64,000 nt of DNA from Verrucomicrobiota bacterium (GTDB lineage Bacteria > Verrucomicrobiota > Verrucomicrobiia > Opitutales > Opitutaceae). The notes under the pieces were generated by a model. That model had not been told where the DNA came from and made no database searches. It saw only the letters and a program-made list of their open reading frames with translations. The stretch spans positions 1 to 64,000 of the forward strand of contig JAEYUW010000039.1 in assembly GCA_023432225.1 (NCBI GenBank), written 5' to 3'. Numbering within the stretch: the first letter of the stretch is position 1; the number at the start of each line of letters is the position of its first letter. Below, one piece after another: positions 15,629 to 25,229 of this stretch. The position numbers and the translations under genes were made by a program.

Positions 15629-16848
15629 ACAACGAGCGCGAATTCGAGGTGAGCGGCCAGCGCCTGCGTCTTGATGCCGTAGAACGCGGCGAATTCGCGG
15701 ATGGTCTGTGCGCGTGTTTCGCGGCGCGAGACATCGTCGGGCTGCGCGCGCTTCGTGGCGGCAATCATCAGGTTTTTCGCCGTGTGCTCGGTGGAGATGA
15801 ACTCGAAGACCTTCGTGTCGTAGCCGGCCCACTCGAGCAGCAGCGCGCGCAACGCATCGGTGGCGAACTCCGCGTGGCGCTCCTGGAAAATGCCGTGGCG
15901 CAGCGCGGGCGCGAGCACCGCGGCGGGGCGGAGCTGCGGACGCAGCTCCTTCTGGCAACACGGGGCGGTGACAATCAGCGTGCTGCCGGCGGCGAGACCA
16001 CGCGCAATCGCGTCGTCGGTCGCGGTATCGCAGGCGTGCAGCGCGATCAGCACATCAGGCGCGGGCAAAGTGGCTTCCTGAATCGTGCCGCGGACGAACG
16101 AGAGCTTTTCGCGGCCGGTGTCGCGCGCGAGCGTGTTGCATTGCTCCACGAGTTCGGGCCGCAATTCGACGCCGCACACGCGCACGGAGACCTTGGCGAC
16201 GCGGTCGAAGTAGTCATGCGTGGCGAACGTCAGGTAACCCTTGCCGCAGCCCATGTCGGCGATCTCGATCGGGCGACCGTGCGGCAACGGCGCGCTGGCC
16301 ACGAGATGATGCAGGAGCTCGACGAATTTGTGGATTTGCCGGTGCTTGTCGGCCATGCCTTCGCGGACGACGCCGGCGGAGTTTGTCACGCCGAGCGCGT
16401 GGAGCCAGTCGTGGCTCGAGGCGGGTAGGAGGCGTGCTTTCGTCCGGTCATGCGCTTCCTCGGAAACGATTTTCACTCCAGCGGTGGCCGCGGCATTTTT
16501 GCCGAAGGTCAGACGTGGCTCGCCCTTCTTGTTGAATTCGAGCTGCACCGTCCGAGCGCCGAGAAACAGATGGGCGCTATGGAAGATCGCGCCGACGAGG
16601 CGGCCGACTTCGAGGATGCCGTCTTCCGGCGCGATGTTCTTGGTCAGGTCGCGGCGGTCGTGCCGCCAGAGGAAGCTCAGGTGCGGGCCGGACTTCAGGC
16701 GAACGGGGCGCACGAAGACGTTTTGCAGCGTGGCGTCGTCGCCGCCGCGCGGCTTGCCGAGCGTGAGGCGCGTGAACGTGCCTTCGCGCACACCGCGTTC
16801 GAGCAGCGCGAGGAATTCGGAGACTTCAGGCGCGAGGCCGGTCGACAT
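15625..16848 (-). CDS. SAM-dependent methyltransferase (Methyltransf_32 / METTL25-like)
   Basis: A 407-residue class I methyltransferase. The catalytic half begins at the SAM loop IEIADMGCGKGYLTF (194-208), followed by GVELRPELVEQC (226-237), ALHACDTATDDAIARG (269-284) and APCCQKEL (295-302). The MGCGKG...HACD...APCC series is the signature of the Methyltransf_32 group (METTL25/RRNAD1/GSTCD-like). The N-terminal 190 residues are a separate domain with no motif I recognise. The substrate is unknown. The C-terminus ends ALVV, with its stop inside a REP head. Confidence 0.8.
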   Translation of the reverse strand: MSTGLAPEVSEFLALLERGVREGTFTRLTLGKPRGGDDATLQNVFVRPVRLKSGPHLSFLWRHDRRDLTKNIAPEDGILEVGRLVGAIFHSAHLFLGARTVQLEFNKKGEPRLTFGKNAAATAGVKIVSEEAHDRTKARLLPASSHDWLHALGVTNSAGVVREGMADKHRQIHKFVELLHHLVASAPLPHGRPIEIADMGCGKGYLTFATHDYFDRVAKVSVRVCGVELRPELVEQCNTLARDTGREKLSFVRGTIQEATLPAPDVLIALHACDTATDDAIARGLAAGSTLIVTAPCCQKELRPQLRPAAVLAPALRHGIFQERHAEFATDALRALLLEWAGYDTKVFEFISTEHTAKNLMIAATKRAQPDDVSRRETRAQTIREFAAFYGIKTQALAAHLEFALVV

Positions 16849-16916
16849 GACGGCAGCGTGCGCATGAAGCAGCGCGCTCGCAAGCGCCGGGTTGCAACGG
16901 CAGCGTTGTTCGGGGC

Positions 16917-17008
16917 GTAGGACCGGCTTTAGCCGGTCCGGGCGGAGTGTCGCTCGCTGGTCGCGGTGGCGCGCGGCGTTTTGCTGGGCCGGCTGAAGCC
17001 GGCCCTAC
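16917..17008. repeat. REP pair, GCCGGC-stem family
   Basis: GTAG at 16917-16920 is followed by GACCGGCTTTAGCCGGTC. The inverted partner ends at CTAC 17005-17008 with a GGCCGGCTGAAGCCGGCC stem. The right head gives the TAG stop of the TPR protein gene. Confidence 0.85.
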
Positions 17009-17856
17009 CCGAGCTTCTTCAGCGATTCGGCGGCGGGCTTGAAATTCGCGTCCGCTTGCAAGGCGGCTTCATAAGCGGTGCGGGCGGCGGCTTTGTCGCC
17101 CTTTTTCTCGAGGATGTTGCCAATGCGCCAGTGCGCGGCGGCATGGGACGGCGCGCCGGTCGGGGGCGTGAGCGACAGGCATTTCCTCAAGTTCGCCAGG
17201 CCGGCGTCGAGGCGCTGACCGGATTCGGCGGCGATGCGACCGATGCCATAAAGCGCACCGTAATCGTTCGCGTCCGCGATCAGCATTTCGTCGAAAATGG
17301 CGAAGGCCTCGTCGTATTTCTTTTCCCGCACGTAGAGGTTCGATCGGGCGTTTTTGCCCCGCACGGGATCGAGGTTGATCAGCACTTCGGACTGCGCGAG
17401 GGCTTTGTCGAATCCGCCGCCCATGATGCCCGGGGCCTGGACGTAATATTGGAAGAGCGCCTGTTGTGCTTCGTAGCTTTTCGGATTGAGTGCGGCGGCC
17501 TTCTCCAAGGCGACGCGTGCCTTGGAGGCGAAGCTGGCCTTGCCGAACAGGCCGGCCGATTGCGCCTTGTTGCCGTAGGCGCCGCCAAGTTCGAGGTAGT
17601 AAGTGGCGTTGCGGTCGTCGAGGGCGATGGCGGCGTTGAAGCGCTCGATGGCGGCGTCGGTGTTCTTGGCGCGCACGTCGAGGCGGCCGAGATAGTAGGG
17701 CACGTCGGCGTTCTGCGGCTCTGCTTTTAGCAACGCCTCGAATGCCGCACGTGCCTCGGCATCCTTGCGCTGCTTGTAGAGGCCGACAGCGTCGTCGAAC
17801 GCGGGTGAGGCCGACAGCGTCGTGGCGGCGAGCAGAGAAAGGAGGAAGAGTCGCAT
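17005..17856 (-). CDS. Secreted TPR-repeat protein
   Basis: A 283-residue protein with a short signal peptide (MRLFLLSLLAATTLSASPAF) and then tetratricopeptide repeats over almost its whole length, for example AVGLYKQRKDAEARAAFEAL (20 residues), LGRLDVRAKNTDAAIERFNAAI and IGNILEKKGDKAAARTAYEA. It probably acts as a periplasmic protein-binding scaffold. It lies 47 nt downstream of the six-gene ADOP block on the same strand and may be its last gene. A much longer upstream frame exists, but the signal peptide fixes the start at 17856. The stop is in a REP head. Confidence 0.8.
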   Translation of the reverse strand: MRLFLLSLLAATTLSASPAFDDAVGLYKQRKDAEARAAFEALLKAEPQNADVPYYLGRLDVRAKNTDAAIERFNAAIALDDRNATYYLELGGAYGNKAQSAGLFGKASFASKARVALEKAAALNPKSYEAQQALFQYYVQAPGIMGGGFDKALAQSEVLINLDPVRGKNARSNLYVREKKYDEAFAIFDEMLIADANDYGALYGIGRIAAESGQRLDAGLANLRKCLSLTPPTGAPSHAAAHWRIGNILEKKGDKAAARTAYEAALQADANFKPAAESLKKLG

Positions 17857-17903
17857 GGAGGTAGTAATACCGCCACGGGACGAAAGTGTTTCGTCTCTCT
17901 TCG

Positions 17904-20315
17904 TCAATCCGTCCGCAGCGCGACGAGCGGGTCCACCTTCGCGGCGCGCCACGAGGGCACCAGGCAGGCGGCGGTGCACGCTACCGCGAGGGCGAGCAGC
18001 GCTGCGCCGGAGGAGAGCGGATCGACGGTCGAGACGCCATAAAGCAGATGCGCCACGAGGCGTGCGGCCAGCACGGCGAGACCGGCACCCAGCAGCAGGC
18101 CGGGCACGGTCATGCGCAGGGCGTCGGCGAGCACCAGGCGTGCGACGCCGGCGGGCGTCGCGCCGAGAGCGAGGCGCACGCCGAACTCCGCGGTGCGGCT
18201 CGCCACGGCGAAGGCGAGCACGGCATAGACGCCCGTGAGGCAGAGCACGACCGCGAGCGCGGCGAAGGAGAGGACGAGCGTGAGGCCGAACCGGGTTTGC
18301 CACGCGCTGTTGGCGTAGAAGGTCGCCGCCGGCATGAAGAAATAGGCCGAGTTGATCGGATCGACGGCGTTGATGGCGCGGTCGAGTTCATCCTTCGTCA
18401 ACGGTTGCGTGCCCTTGAGGCGGACGGAGAGTGCCACGTCGAACAAACCGCCTTGCACGTAGGGCAGGTAGAACGCGTCGATCGGCTGCGGCTGAGCGCC
18501 GTGGCTGAGCACGTTGCTGACGACGCCGATGATGGTCCACCAGCCGTCGTCGGTGTTCTCGATGCGCACGCGCTTGCCGATCGGGTCCTGGCCGGGCCAG
18601 TGCTTGGCGGCGAGGTTTTCGCTCACGACGGCGACGCGCGGGGTGTTGGCGCGATCGTCCGGCGTGAGCCAGCGGCCGGAGAGCACGCGCAATTGCCAGG
18701 CGTCGCGCATGCTGACGGAGGAAAAATAGCGCGCGGCTCGTTTCGGCGACTCGTTGGTCGCGAGGCCGTCGCCCTCCTGCACGAAATTGAAGTAGCCGGC
18801 GCCGGGCGTGACGTAGCCCCAGTCCTGCACGCCGGCGGCGGCGACGTGCGGCAACTGTTCGAGCTGGGCGATCACGGCTTCGAAGAACTGCGCGCGCGCC
18901 TCGCGGCTCTGATATTTTTCGCCGCGCGTGCCGATGCGCGCACCGGTGATCTGCTCAACCGGGATGCCGCGGTCGACGTGCTGCACCGCCTGAAAACTGC
19001 GCACGAGCTGAACCGCGGTGATGAGCAACGCCAACGCGACCGCGACCTGGAGCGCGACCAGCCCGCGCATGGCGCGACCGGCGCCGGCGGAGCCGACCTG
19101 CCGGCCGCCGTCACGCAGCGTCGCTTCGAGATTCAGGCGGCGCGCCTGCCACAGTGGCACAAGCGCGAAGAGTGCCGCGATGCCGACGGCGAGCGCGAGG
19201 GCGCAGCCGGCGACGAAGGGCGAGATTGCCGGCGGCGGAATTTGGTTGAGCGTGGAAGAGGCCGGGAGCAGCTCGCGCGTCAGCGGCGCCAGCCACGCGG
19301 CGAGCAACAGGCCGAGCAAGGCTCCACCGAGAGCGAGGAACAGCGACTCGACAAAAAATTGCCGCGCGAGGTCGCGCGTCGCGGCGCCGAGAGCGAGCCG
19401 CACGGCGAATTCGCGGCGGCGGCGAATGGCTTGCGCGAGCAGGAGGCTGCCGGCGTTGACGCAGGCGACGATCAGCACGAGGCCGACGGCGGCCTGGAGC
19501 AGGACGAGTTGCTGGCGGAAATTGCCCACGAGCGCGTCGCGCAGGGTGATGGCGGTGAGTCCGCGATCGCCGTTCGTGGCGGGGAAATCGCGGGCGAGCG
19601 TGCGCGTGAGCGCGGCCAGTTCACCTTGCGCGGAACCGAGCGGGCGTCCGGGGGCGAGTTCGCCGAACATGAAATGCCGCCGCACCGCGCGATCGCCGCG
19701 CACGAAGTCGGCCGGAAGCATGGCGACCCACGCCAATTGGCCGTCGCCGACGAGCGGGAGCGTGAGATTGGCGGGCGCGACGCCGACGATGCGATAGCTG
19801 CGGTCGTCGAGTCGGATGCTTTGGCCGACGATGCTCGGATCGCGACCGAAGCGACGCGCCCAAAAGTCGTGGCTCAGCACGAGCGCGCGTTCGCCGCCGA
19901 TCTCCGCGTTGCCGGGATGAATGAACTCGCCGTGCAACGCGCGCCCGGCGAGGAGCGGGAAGAATTCGGGCGTCACGCGCTGCACGAATCCCACCTCGGC
20001 GCCGCCCGGCGTGTGGATGGTGAATCCCTCGTTGCGCACGATGGCCGTGCGCGAGAAGGCGCCGATGCGGTCGTGGACGTCGGCGGCGTTGCCGAAGGAG
20101 AGGCGAATGGTGTTGGCGCTCGGTCCGGCGCTGAGCGGATATTCGAGCACGGCGACGACCCGGTCGGCATCGCCGTAGGGCAGCGGACGCAACAGGTAGC
20201 TGTCGAGCAGGCCGAGCACGAGCAAGGTGGCGGCAAGCGCCAGCGCGAGCGTGGCGACGATGCCGGCCGACAGGAGCGGGCGGCGCAGAAGGGCGTGGAA
20301 ACTTTGGCGCAGCAT
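17904..20315 (-). CDS. ADOP-family ABC permease 1 (FtsX/MacB type)
   Basis: An 803-residue permease of the ADOP (acidobacterial duplicated orphan permease) type, which is two MacB_PCD/FtsX units in one chain. TM1 is at about 15-37, followed by a periplasmic domain (about 45-265). A first cluster of three helices begins at about 272, with NAGSLLLA (287-294) and REFAVRLALGA (301-311). A second periplasmic domain and a second helix cluster with RTAEFGVRLALGA follow, and the chain ends KVDPLVALRTD. It is the most divergent copy: the usual SPGFT before TM1 is RRPLLSAG. It is last of six permeases in a row, and no ATPase is encoded nearby. Substrate unknown; related MacB exports macrolides and peptides. 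Confidence 0.85.
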   Translation of the reverse strand: MLRQSFHALLRRPLLSAGIVATLALALAATLLVLGLLDSYLLRPLPYGDADRVVAVLEYPLSAGPSANTIRLSFGNAADVHDRIGAFSRTAIVRNEGFTIHTPGGAEVGFVQRVTPEFFPLLAGRALHGEFIHPGNAEIGGERALVLSHDFWARRFGRDPSIVGQSIRLDDRSYRIVGVAPANLTLPLVGDGQLAWVAMLPADFVRGDRAVRRHFMFGELAPGRPLGSAQGELAALTRTLARDFPATNGDRGLTAITLRDALVGNFRQQLVLLQAAVGLVLIVACVNAGSLLLAQAIRRRREFAVRLALGAATRDLARQFFVESLFLALGGALLGLLLAAWLAPLTRELLPASSTLNQIPPPAISPFVAGCALALAVGIAALFALVPLWQARRLNLEATLRDGGRQVGSAGAGRAMRGLVALQVAVALALLITAVQLVRSFQAVQHVDRGIPVEQITGARIGTRGEKYQSREARAQFFEAVIAQLEQLPHVAAAGVQDWGYVTPGAGYFNFVQEGDGLATNESPKRAARYFSSVSMRDAWQLRVLSGRWLTPDDRANTPRVAVVSENLAAKHWPGQDPIGKRVRIENTDDGWWTIIGVVSNVLSHGAQPQPIDAFYLPYVQGGLFDVALSVRLKGTQPLTKDELDRAINAVDPINSAYFFMPAATFYANSAWQTRFGLTLVLSFAALAVVLCLTGVYAVLAFAVASRTAEFGVRLALGATPAGVARLVLADALRMTVPGLLLGAGLAVLAARLVAHLLYGVSTVDPLSSGAALLALAVACTAACLVPSWRAAKVDPLVALRTD

Positions 20316-20342
20316 AGAGAAGCTAAAGAAGGGAGGCAGTGC

Positions 20343-22754
20343 TCACTCCGACCGCAGCGCCACCATCGGGTCGACGCGGGCGGCGCGGCGGGCGGGCAGC
20401 CAGCAGGCGAGCGCGGCGACAGCGAGAAGCAGGAGCGGGACACCGCCGTAAATCAGCGGATCGCCGAAGCGGACGCCGACGAATTTCGCCTGCAACAGGT
20501 AACCGAGGACGAGTGCCGCAACCCAGCCGATGGCGGCGCCGGCGAGCACGACGCGAAGGCCTTGCCAAATCATGAGACGCACGACGCCCGAAGGCGTGGC
20601 GCCGAGCGTGAGCCGGACGCCGATTTCCTGGACGCGTTGCGCGAGCGAATAGGCGATGACCGCGTAGAGCCCGATCGCGGCGAGGGCGAGCGCGAGCGGT
20701 GCGAGGATCGCGAGCATGCGCACCGGGATGCGTTGCATCACGAGATTGCTGTCCACGTGCGCGGCGAGCGTGTGCGGGTCGATGAGGCCGAGTTCCGGAT
20801 CGAGGGAGCGGACGACTTCGCGCATCGCGCCGAGCGTCGCGCGCGGATCGCCGGAGGTGCGGACGTGCAACACGGGCGCCGAGACGAACTGGCGGCGCAG
20901 GGTGAGCCACGCTATCGGTTTCGGCGACTCGCCAACGCTCTCGTATTTGGCGTTCCGCACGACGCCGACGATCGTGAACCAAGTGTCGTTGATGTTGAAT
21001 TTGCGACCGACGGGCGAGCCCTCGGGCCAGTAGCGTTGCGCCATCTCCTCGTTGACGACGGCGTCGAGCGGAACGTCCGCGCGCGACAGCGGCGCGAGAT
21101 CGTTGCCATCGATGAAGGTGAGGCCCATCGCCGCGAAGTAGCCCGGCGTGACGTCGAAATAGAGCGCCTTCCAATTCGGATCGAAAGGCTTGCCGTCCGC
21201 GGCGAACACACCGGTCGCGAGCCCGCGCACATCGAGCGGCACAGTGGCGGCGGCGGCGGTGGCAACAACGCCCGGCGTGTCGCGCAGGCGACGGAGCGCT
21301 TCTTCGAGGAAGCGGCGGCCGCGTTCGCCGTCGTAGCCGCGTCCCCCGAGATCGACGGAGGCGAGCATCACGTGCGCGGTGTCGTAGCCGGTGTCGGTCG
21401 CGAGGGCGTTGCGGAAACTTTTAAGAAACAGCCCGGCGAGCACGAGGACGACGAGCGCCACCGCGACCTCGATCGCGACGAGTCCATCGCGCAACCAGCT
21501 GCGTCCGCCGAGTGCGCCGCGTCCGCCGCGGAGCGCTTGTTGCACGTCGGAGCGGGCCAGTTGCGTGGCGGGGGCGAGGCCGAAGAGCACGCCGCACAGC
21601 ACGGCGACGATGGTGGCAAAGGCGAACGCGCTCGCGTCGAGTTCCGGAGAGAGACGGATCGGGTAGCTTCCGGCGGCGGGCAGGGGAATCTGGCGGATCA
21701 GTTCGACGCCCCAAGCGGCGAAGAGAAGCCCTGCCGCGGCGCCGATTAGCGCGAGGACGATGCTTTCGGTGAGCAGTTGCCGCAGGATGCGGGCCGGGGC
21801 GCCGCCGATGGCGAGGCGCACGCCAATCTCGCGCTGGCGGGTCGAGGCGCGTGCGAGCAGGAGACTGGCGGTGTTCACGCACACGACGACGAGGATGAGC
21901 ACGCCGAAGACCTGCAGCGTGGCGAGAGAGGCGACCATCATCTGGCCGCCGCGCGGGGAACGCCACAGCGGCAACACGCCGTAGGCGAGGCCGCGGTTGG
22001 TTTCCGGGTAGGCGTTGAGCAGCGTTTGGGCGGCGGCGTCGAGTTCGCCTTGGACTTGGGCGAGGGAGACGCCGGGCTTGAGCTGGGCCAGCAGCGTGTA
22101 GTGCCGCACGGTGCGCGAGGTGAAGTCGCGCGAGGCGGGCTGCAGCACCGTTGCCATCGTGGCCGGCACGAAAAGGTCGAAGGCGAGGGCGTTGAAGCCG
22201 CCGCGGAATTCGCGCGGCGCGACGCCGATGACGGTCAACACGGTGCCGTTGAGCTTAAGCGTGCGGCCGACGACTTGCGCGTCACCGGCGAAGTGCTTTT
22301 GCCAGAAGTCGTGGGCCAGCACGACGACGGGCGCGCTGCCCGGGTGGGAAACTTCCTCCGCGCGAAAGAAGCGGCCGAGTTGCGGCTTGAGGCCGAGGAC
22401 AGCGAAGAAATTCGCCGAGACGTATTCGCCGTAAGCGCGCGACTCGCGCTCGCTGTCGCCGAGGTAGAACGAACGCGCGCGTTGGGCGGCGATGCAGTCG
22501 AACGACGGCGCCATTTTTTGCAGGTCCTGATACTCGAGCCACGAGGTGGAAACCCAGTTGCCGGTGTCGTCCTTCACTTCGAGCGACACGAGACGCGGGG
22601 CCTCGACGCCCGGCAGCGGGTTGAACAGCGCGCCTTTCAGCCAGCTGTAGATGACGGTGTTCGCGCCGATGCCGATGCCGAGCGACAGAACGATGACGGC
22701 CGTCAGAAACGGCGCGCGGGTGATGCTGCGGAACAGGAAGCGGAGGTTGAGCAT
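20343..22754 (-). CDS. ADOP-family ABC permease 2
   Basis: An 803-residue two-unit permease. TM1 lies within FLTAVIVLSLGIGIGANTV (16-34). The mid-chain loop motif is VNTASLLLARASTRQREIG, followed by VRLAIGG; the second is RVQEIGVRLTLGA, and the end is RVDPMVALRSE. The two periplasmic domains have the MacB_PCD pattern (VVVLAHDFWQKHFAGD; FTIVGVVRNAKYESVG). It starts 17 nt from the stop of the upstream permease gene and its stop is 27 nt before permease 1, so it is clearly co-transcribed. The putative cytoplasmic coupling loops are intact, so it could still use an ATPase supplied from elsewhere. Confidence 0.85.
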   Translation of the reverse strand: MLNLRFLFRSITRAPFLTAVIVLSLGIGIGANTVIYSWLKGALFNPLPGVEAPRLVSLEVKDDTGNWVSTSWLEYQDLQKMAPSFDCIAAQRARSFYLGDSERESRAYGEYVSANFFAVLGLKPQLGRFFRAEEVSHPGSAPVVVLAHDFWQKHFAGDAQVVGRTLKLNGTVLTVIGVAPREFRGGFNALAFDLFVPATMATVLQPASRDFTSRTVRHYTLLAQLKPGVSLAQVQGELDAAAQTLLNAYPETNRGLAYGVLPLWRSPRGGQMMVASLATLQVFGVLILVVVCVNTASLLLARASTRQREIGVRLAIGGAPARILRQLLTESIVLALIGAAAGLLFAAWGVELIRQIPLPAAGSYPIRLSPELDASAFAFATIVAVLCGVLFGLAPATQLARSDVQQALRGGRGALGGRSWLRDGLVAIEVAVALVVLVLAGLFLKSFRNALATDTGYDTAHVMLASVDLGGRGYDGERGRRFLEEALRRLRDTPGVVATAAAATVPLDVRGLATGVFAADGKPFDPNWKALYFDVTPGYFAAMGLTFIDGNDLAPLSRADVPLDAVVNEEMAQRYWPEGSPVGRKFNINDTWFTIVGVVRNAKYESVGESPKPIAWLTLRRQFVSAPVLHVRTSGDPRATLGAMREVVRSLDPELGLIDPHTLAAHVDSNLVMQRIPVRMLAILAPLALALAAIGLYAVIAYSLAQRVQEIGVRLTLGATPSGVVRLMIWQGLRVVLAGAAIGWVAALVLGYLLQAKFVGVRFGDPLIYGGVPLLLLAVAALACWLPARRAARVDPMVALRSE

Positions 22755-22772
22755 CGGCAGGATGAAAGAGCA

Positions 22773-25193
22773 TCACTCGGCGCGGAGCGCGTCGAGCGGG
22801 TTGACGCGCATGGCGCGCGCGGCGGGCACGAGACAAGCGACGGTGGCGACCAGCGCGAAGAACGCCGCGACGGCGGAGAAAACGAGCGGGTCGAACGGTT
22901 TCACCTGATAGAGCGCCTCGCTCAGCAGGCGGCTGGCCGCGAGTGCACCGACGAGGCCGAGCACGAGTCCTCCGCCGACTTGGCCCGCACCCGAGCGGAG
23001 CACGAGTGCGAGGATGCTGCCAGGCGTGGCGCCGAGCGCCATGCGCACGCCGATCTCGCCGGTGCGCTGAGTGACAGCGTAGGCCATCACGGAGTAAACA
23101 CCGACGGCGGCGAGCAGCGCGGCGATCGCGGCGAAGGCGAGCAGCAGCGCCATCGTCACGCGTTGCACGCCGATCGACTGGCTGACGAGTTGCTCGTAGG
23201 TCTGCGGCGTCGCGACGGCGAGGGTCGGGTCGATTTCCTTCACGAGGCGGCGCAGGACGGGGATGACGCTCGCGGCGTTCATGCCGGGGCGGGCAGAAGC
23301 GACGACGTTCATGAACGTGCCGCCGCGCTGCGAGCGCGGGAAATAGATTTCGTCCGGCGGCGGAGTGGCCAGACCGGTGGCTTTCACGTCGCGAATGACG
23401 CCGACGATGCGGAACTTGGTGGCGTTGCGGCCGGCAACGAGGACCTTGTCGAGTGCACTCTCGCCGGGAAAAAGTTTCTTCGCGAGCGTCTCGTTGATGA
23501 CGACGACGTCTTCGCCGCCGTTGCGATCGTCGGCGGTGAAGAAGCGGCCTTCGCGGAGTTGAATGCCCATCGCCGCGAAATAGCCGTAGCTGACCTGACG
23601 GTTGCTCGCGAGCGGTTGCTTGGTGAGTTCGGGGATGGGGCGGCCTTGCACGGCGAAGGGCGAGATCGCGCCGACGCCGGTGAGCGGCAGACCGAAGCCA
23701 ACGCCGCCGGCTTCGAGCTCGGGCGCTTCGTTGAGCTTTTGCTGAAGCTGCTGGTAGAACTCGCGGGATTTCTCCGGCGTGGAGTAGCGCGAGGCGGGGA
23801 GATTCAGCTGGCCGAGGGCGCGGCGTTCGACGCTGAAGCCGAGTTCAGCCGATTGGAGCTTCGAGAAGCTGAGCACCAGCAGGCCCGCGCAGATGAGGAG
23901 CGTGAGCGAGAGCGCGACCTGGGCGACCACGAGGAAATGGCGGAACGCTTTCGCGGCCGAGCCGCCGCCGGCGCCGCGCGTGTTGTCTTTCAGAACGGTG
24001 CCGACGTCGGTGCGGGAGGCCTGCCAAGCCGGATAAACGCCGATCAGCACGGCCGCGATGAGTGCGGTGAGGAGCGCGAACGCGAGCACGACCGGATCGA
24101 GGGAAATTTCGTCGGCGCGCGGGAGCTGCGGACCGGCGATCACCTGGATGCCGCGCAGGCTCCACCACGAGAGCATCAGGCCGACGACGCCGGCGCCGAT
24201 GGTGAACACGATGCTCTCCGCGAGGAACTGGCGGACCACTTCACTGCGGCGCGCGCCGAGCGACATGCGCACGGCGATTTCCTTTTGCCGCGCACTGACA
24301 CGAGCGAGGAAGAGATTGGCGATGTTGGCGCAGGCGATGAGCAGCACGGCGGCAACGGCGCCGGCGAGGGTCCAGAACGTGCGGTCGAGATTGCCGAGGA
24401 CCTGTTGCGTGACGGTGCGGAGTTCGTTCTGGTTCTCGGCGTCGATGTGCGAGCCACGGTCGGCCTTGAATTGCTGGACCATCTCCGCGAGGCGCAGGTT
24501 GGCCGCTTTCAGTGTGACGCCGGGGGCGAGCCGCGCGATGGCTTGGTGGGTGATGGCGTTGTCGCGATTGGCCCGCGGCAGGTAGGGCAGATCGTCAGCG
24601 CGCGGCACGAGGACCGAGGTGCCGTTGAAGGGCAGCGGCAGATTGTCGAAGACGCCGACGACGGTGCGGCCGATGCCGTCGAACTGCACGAGACGGCCGA
24701 CAATGGCCGGATCGGAGCTGAAGCGCGTCTGCCAGAGTTGGCGGCTGATCATCGCGACGGGCGCGCCGCCTTCGGAATCCTCTTCCCGGCTGAAATTGCG
24801 ACCGCGGATCGGATTGAGACCGAGCACGGGGAGGAAATTCTGGGTGACGTGAAGGCCGGGGATTTGCTCGGGCTCGCCGTCGCCTTCGGTGAGCGTGAAG
24901 CTGTTGCCTGCGGACATGGAGACGTCGCTGAACACATCGGTGCGCGTGCGGAAGGCCTCAAACTTGGCCCAGGAGAGCGCGGGAGCCTCGAGGTTGCGCT
25001 CGGTGTTCTTGGCCCAGATGGAGACGAGTGATTCCGGAGTCGGATACGGCAGCGGGCGCAGCACGACGGCTTGCAGCACGCTGAACAGCGCGGTGCAGGC
25101 TCCGATGGCGATGGCCATCGTGAGCACGGCGACGACGGTGAAGCCGGGAGTTTTGGAGAGAGAGCGGAACGCGAAGCGGAGGTCGGCGAGCAT
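22773..25193 (-). CDS. ADOP-family ABC permease 3 (recent paralogue of permease 4)
   Basis: An 806-residue permease with KTPGFT (14-19) leading into TM1, ANIANLFLAR (289-298), KEIAVRMSLGA (304-314), RTGEIGVRMALGA near the end and a final RVNPLDALRAE. Residues 5-51 are identical to those of the next gene upstream (25230-27656), and much of the rest is closely similar. The pair therefore looks like a tandem duplication within the operon that is newer than the other copies. The gap to the upstream gene is 36 nt. Confidence 0.87.
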   Translation of the reverse strand: MLADLRFAFRSLSKTPGFTVVAVLTMAIAIGACTALFSVLQAVVLRPLPYPTPESLVSIWAKNTERNLEAPALSWAKFEAFRTRTDVFSDVSMSAGNSFTLTEGDGEPEQIPGLHVTQNFLPVLGLNPIRGRNFSREEDSEGGAPVAMISRQLWQTRFSSDPAIVGRLVQFDGIGRTVVGVFDNLPLPFNGTSVLVPRADDLPYLPRANRDNAITHQAIARLAPGVTLKAANLRLAEMVQQFKADRGSHIDAENQNELRTVTQQVLGNLDRTFWTLAGAVAAVLLIACANIANLFLARVSARQKEIAVRMSLGARRSEVVRQFLAESIVFTIGAGVVGLMLSWWSLRGIQVIAGPQLPRADEISLDPVVLAFALLTALIAAVLIGVYPAWQASRTDVGTVLKDNTRGAGGGSAAKAFRHFLVVAQVALSLTLLICAGLLVLSFSKLQSAELGFSVERRALGQLNLPASRYSTPEKSREFYQQLQQKLNEAPELEAGGVGFGLPLTGVGAISPFAVQGRPIPELTKQPLASNRQVSYGYFAAMGIQLREGRFFTADDRNGGEDVVVINETLAKKLFPGESALDKVLVAGRNATKFRIVGVIRDVKATGLATPPPDEIYFPRSQRGGTFMNVVASARPGMNAASVIPVLRRLVKEIDPTLAVATPQTYEQLVSQSIGVQRVTMALLLAFAAIAALLAAVGVYSVMAYAVTQRTGEIGVRMALGATPGSILALVLRSGAGQVGGGLVLGLVGALAASRLLSEALYQVKPFDPLVFSAVAAFFALVATVACLVPAARAMRVNPLDALRAE

Positions 25194-25229
25194 GGAGGAA
25201 TCGGAAATTGGTGGAAGAGGTGGCGCCCG

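Noticed and set aside
17886..25031. Plus-strand open frames of 1287 and 1084 codons (17886-21749 and 21777-25031)
   Set aside because: They lie antisense to permease genes, are made almost only of Arg, Glu, Gly, Ala, Asp and His, and have no domain. They arise because the high-GC codon pattern of the real genes leaves few stops in the opposite frame.
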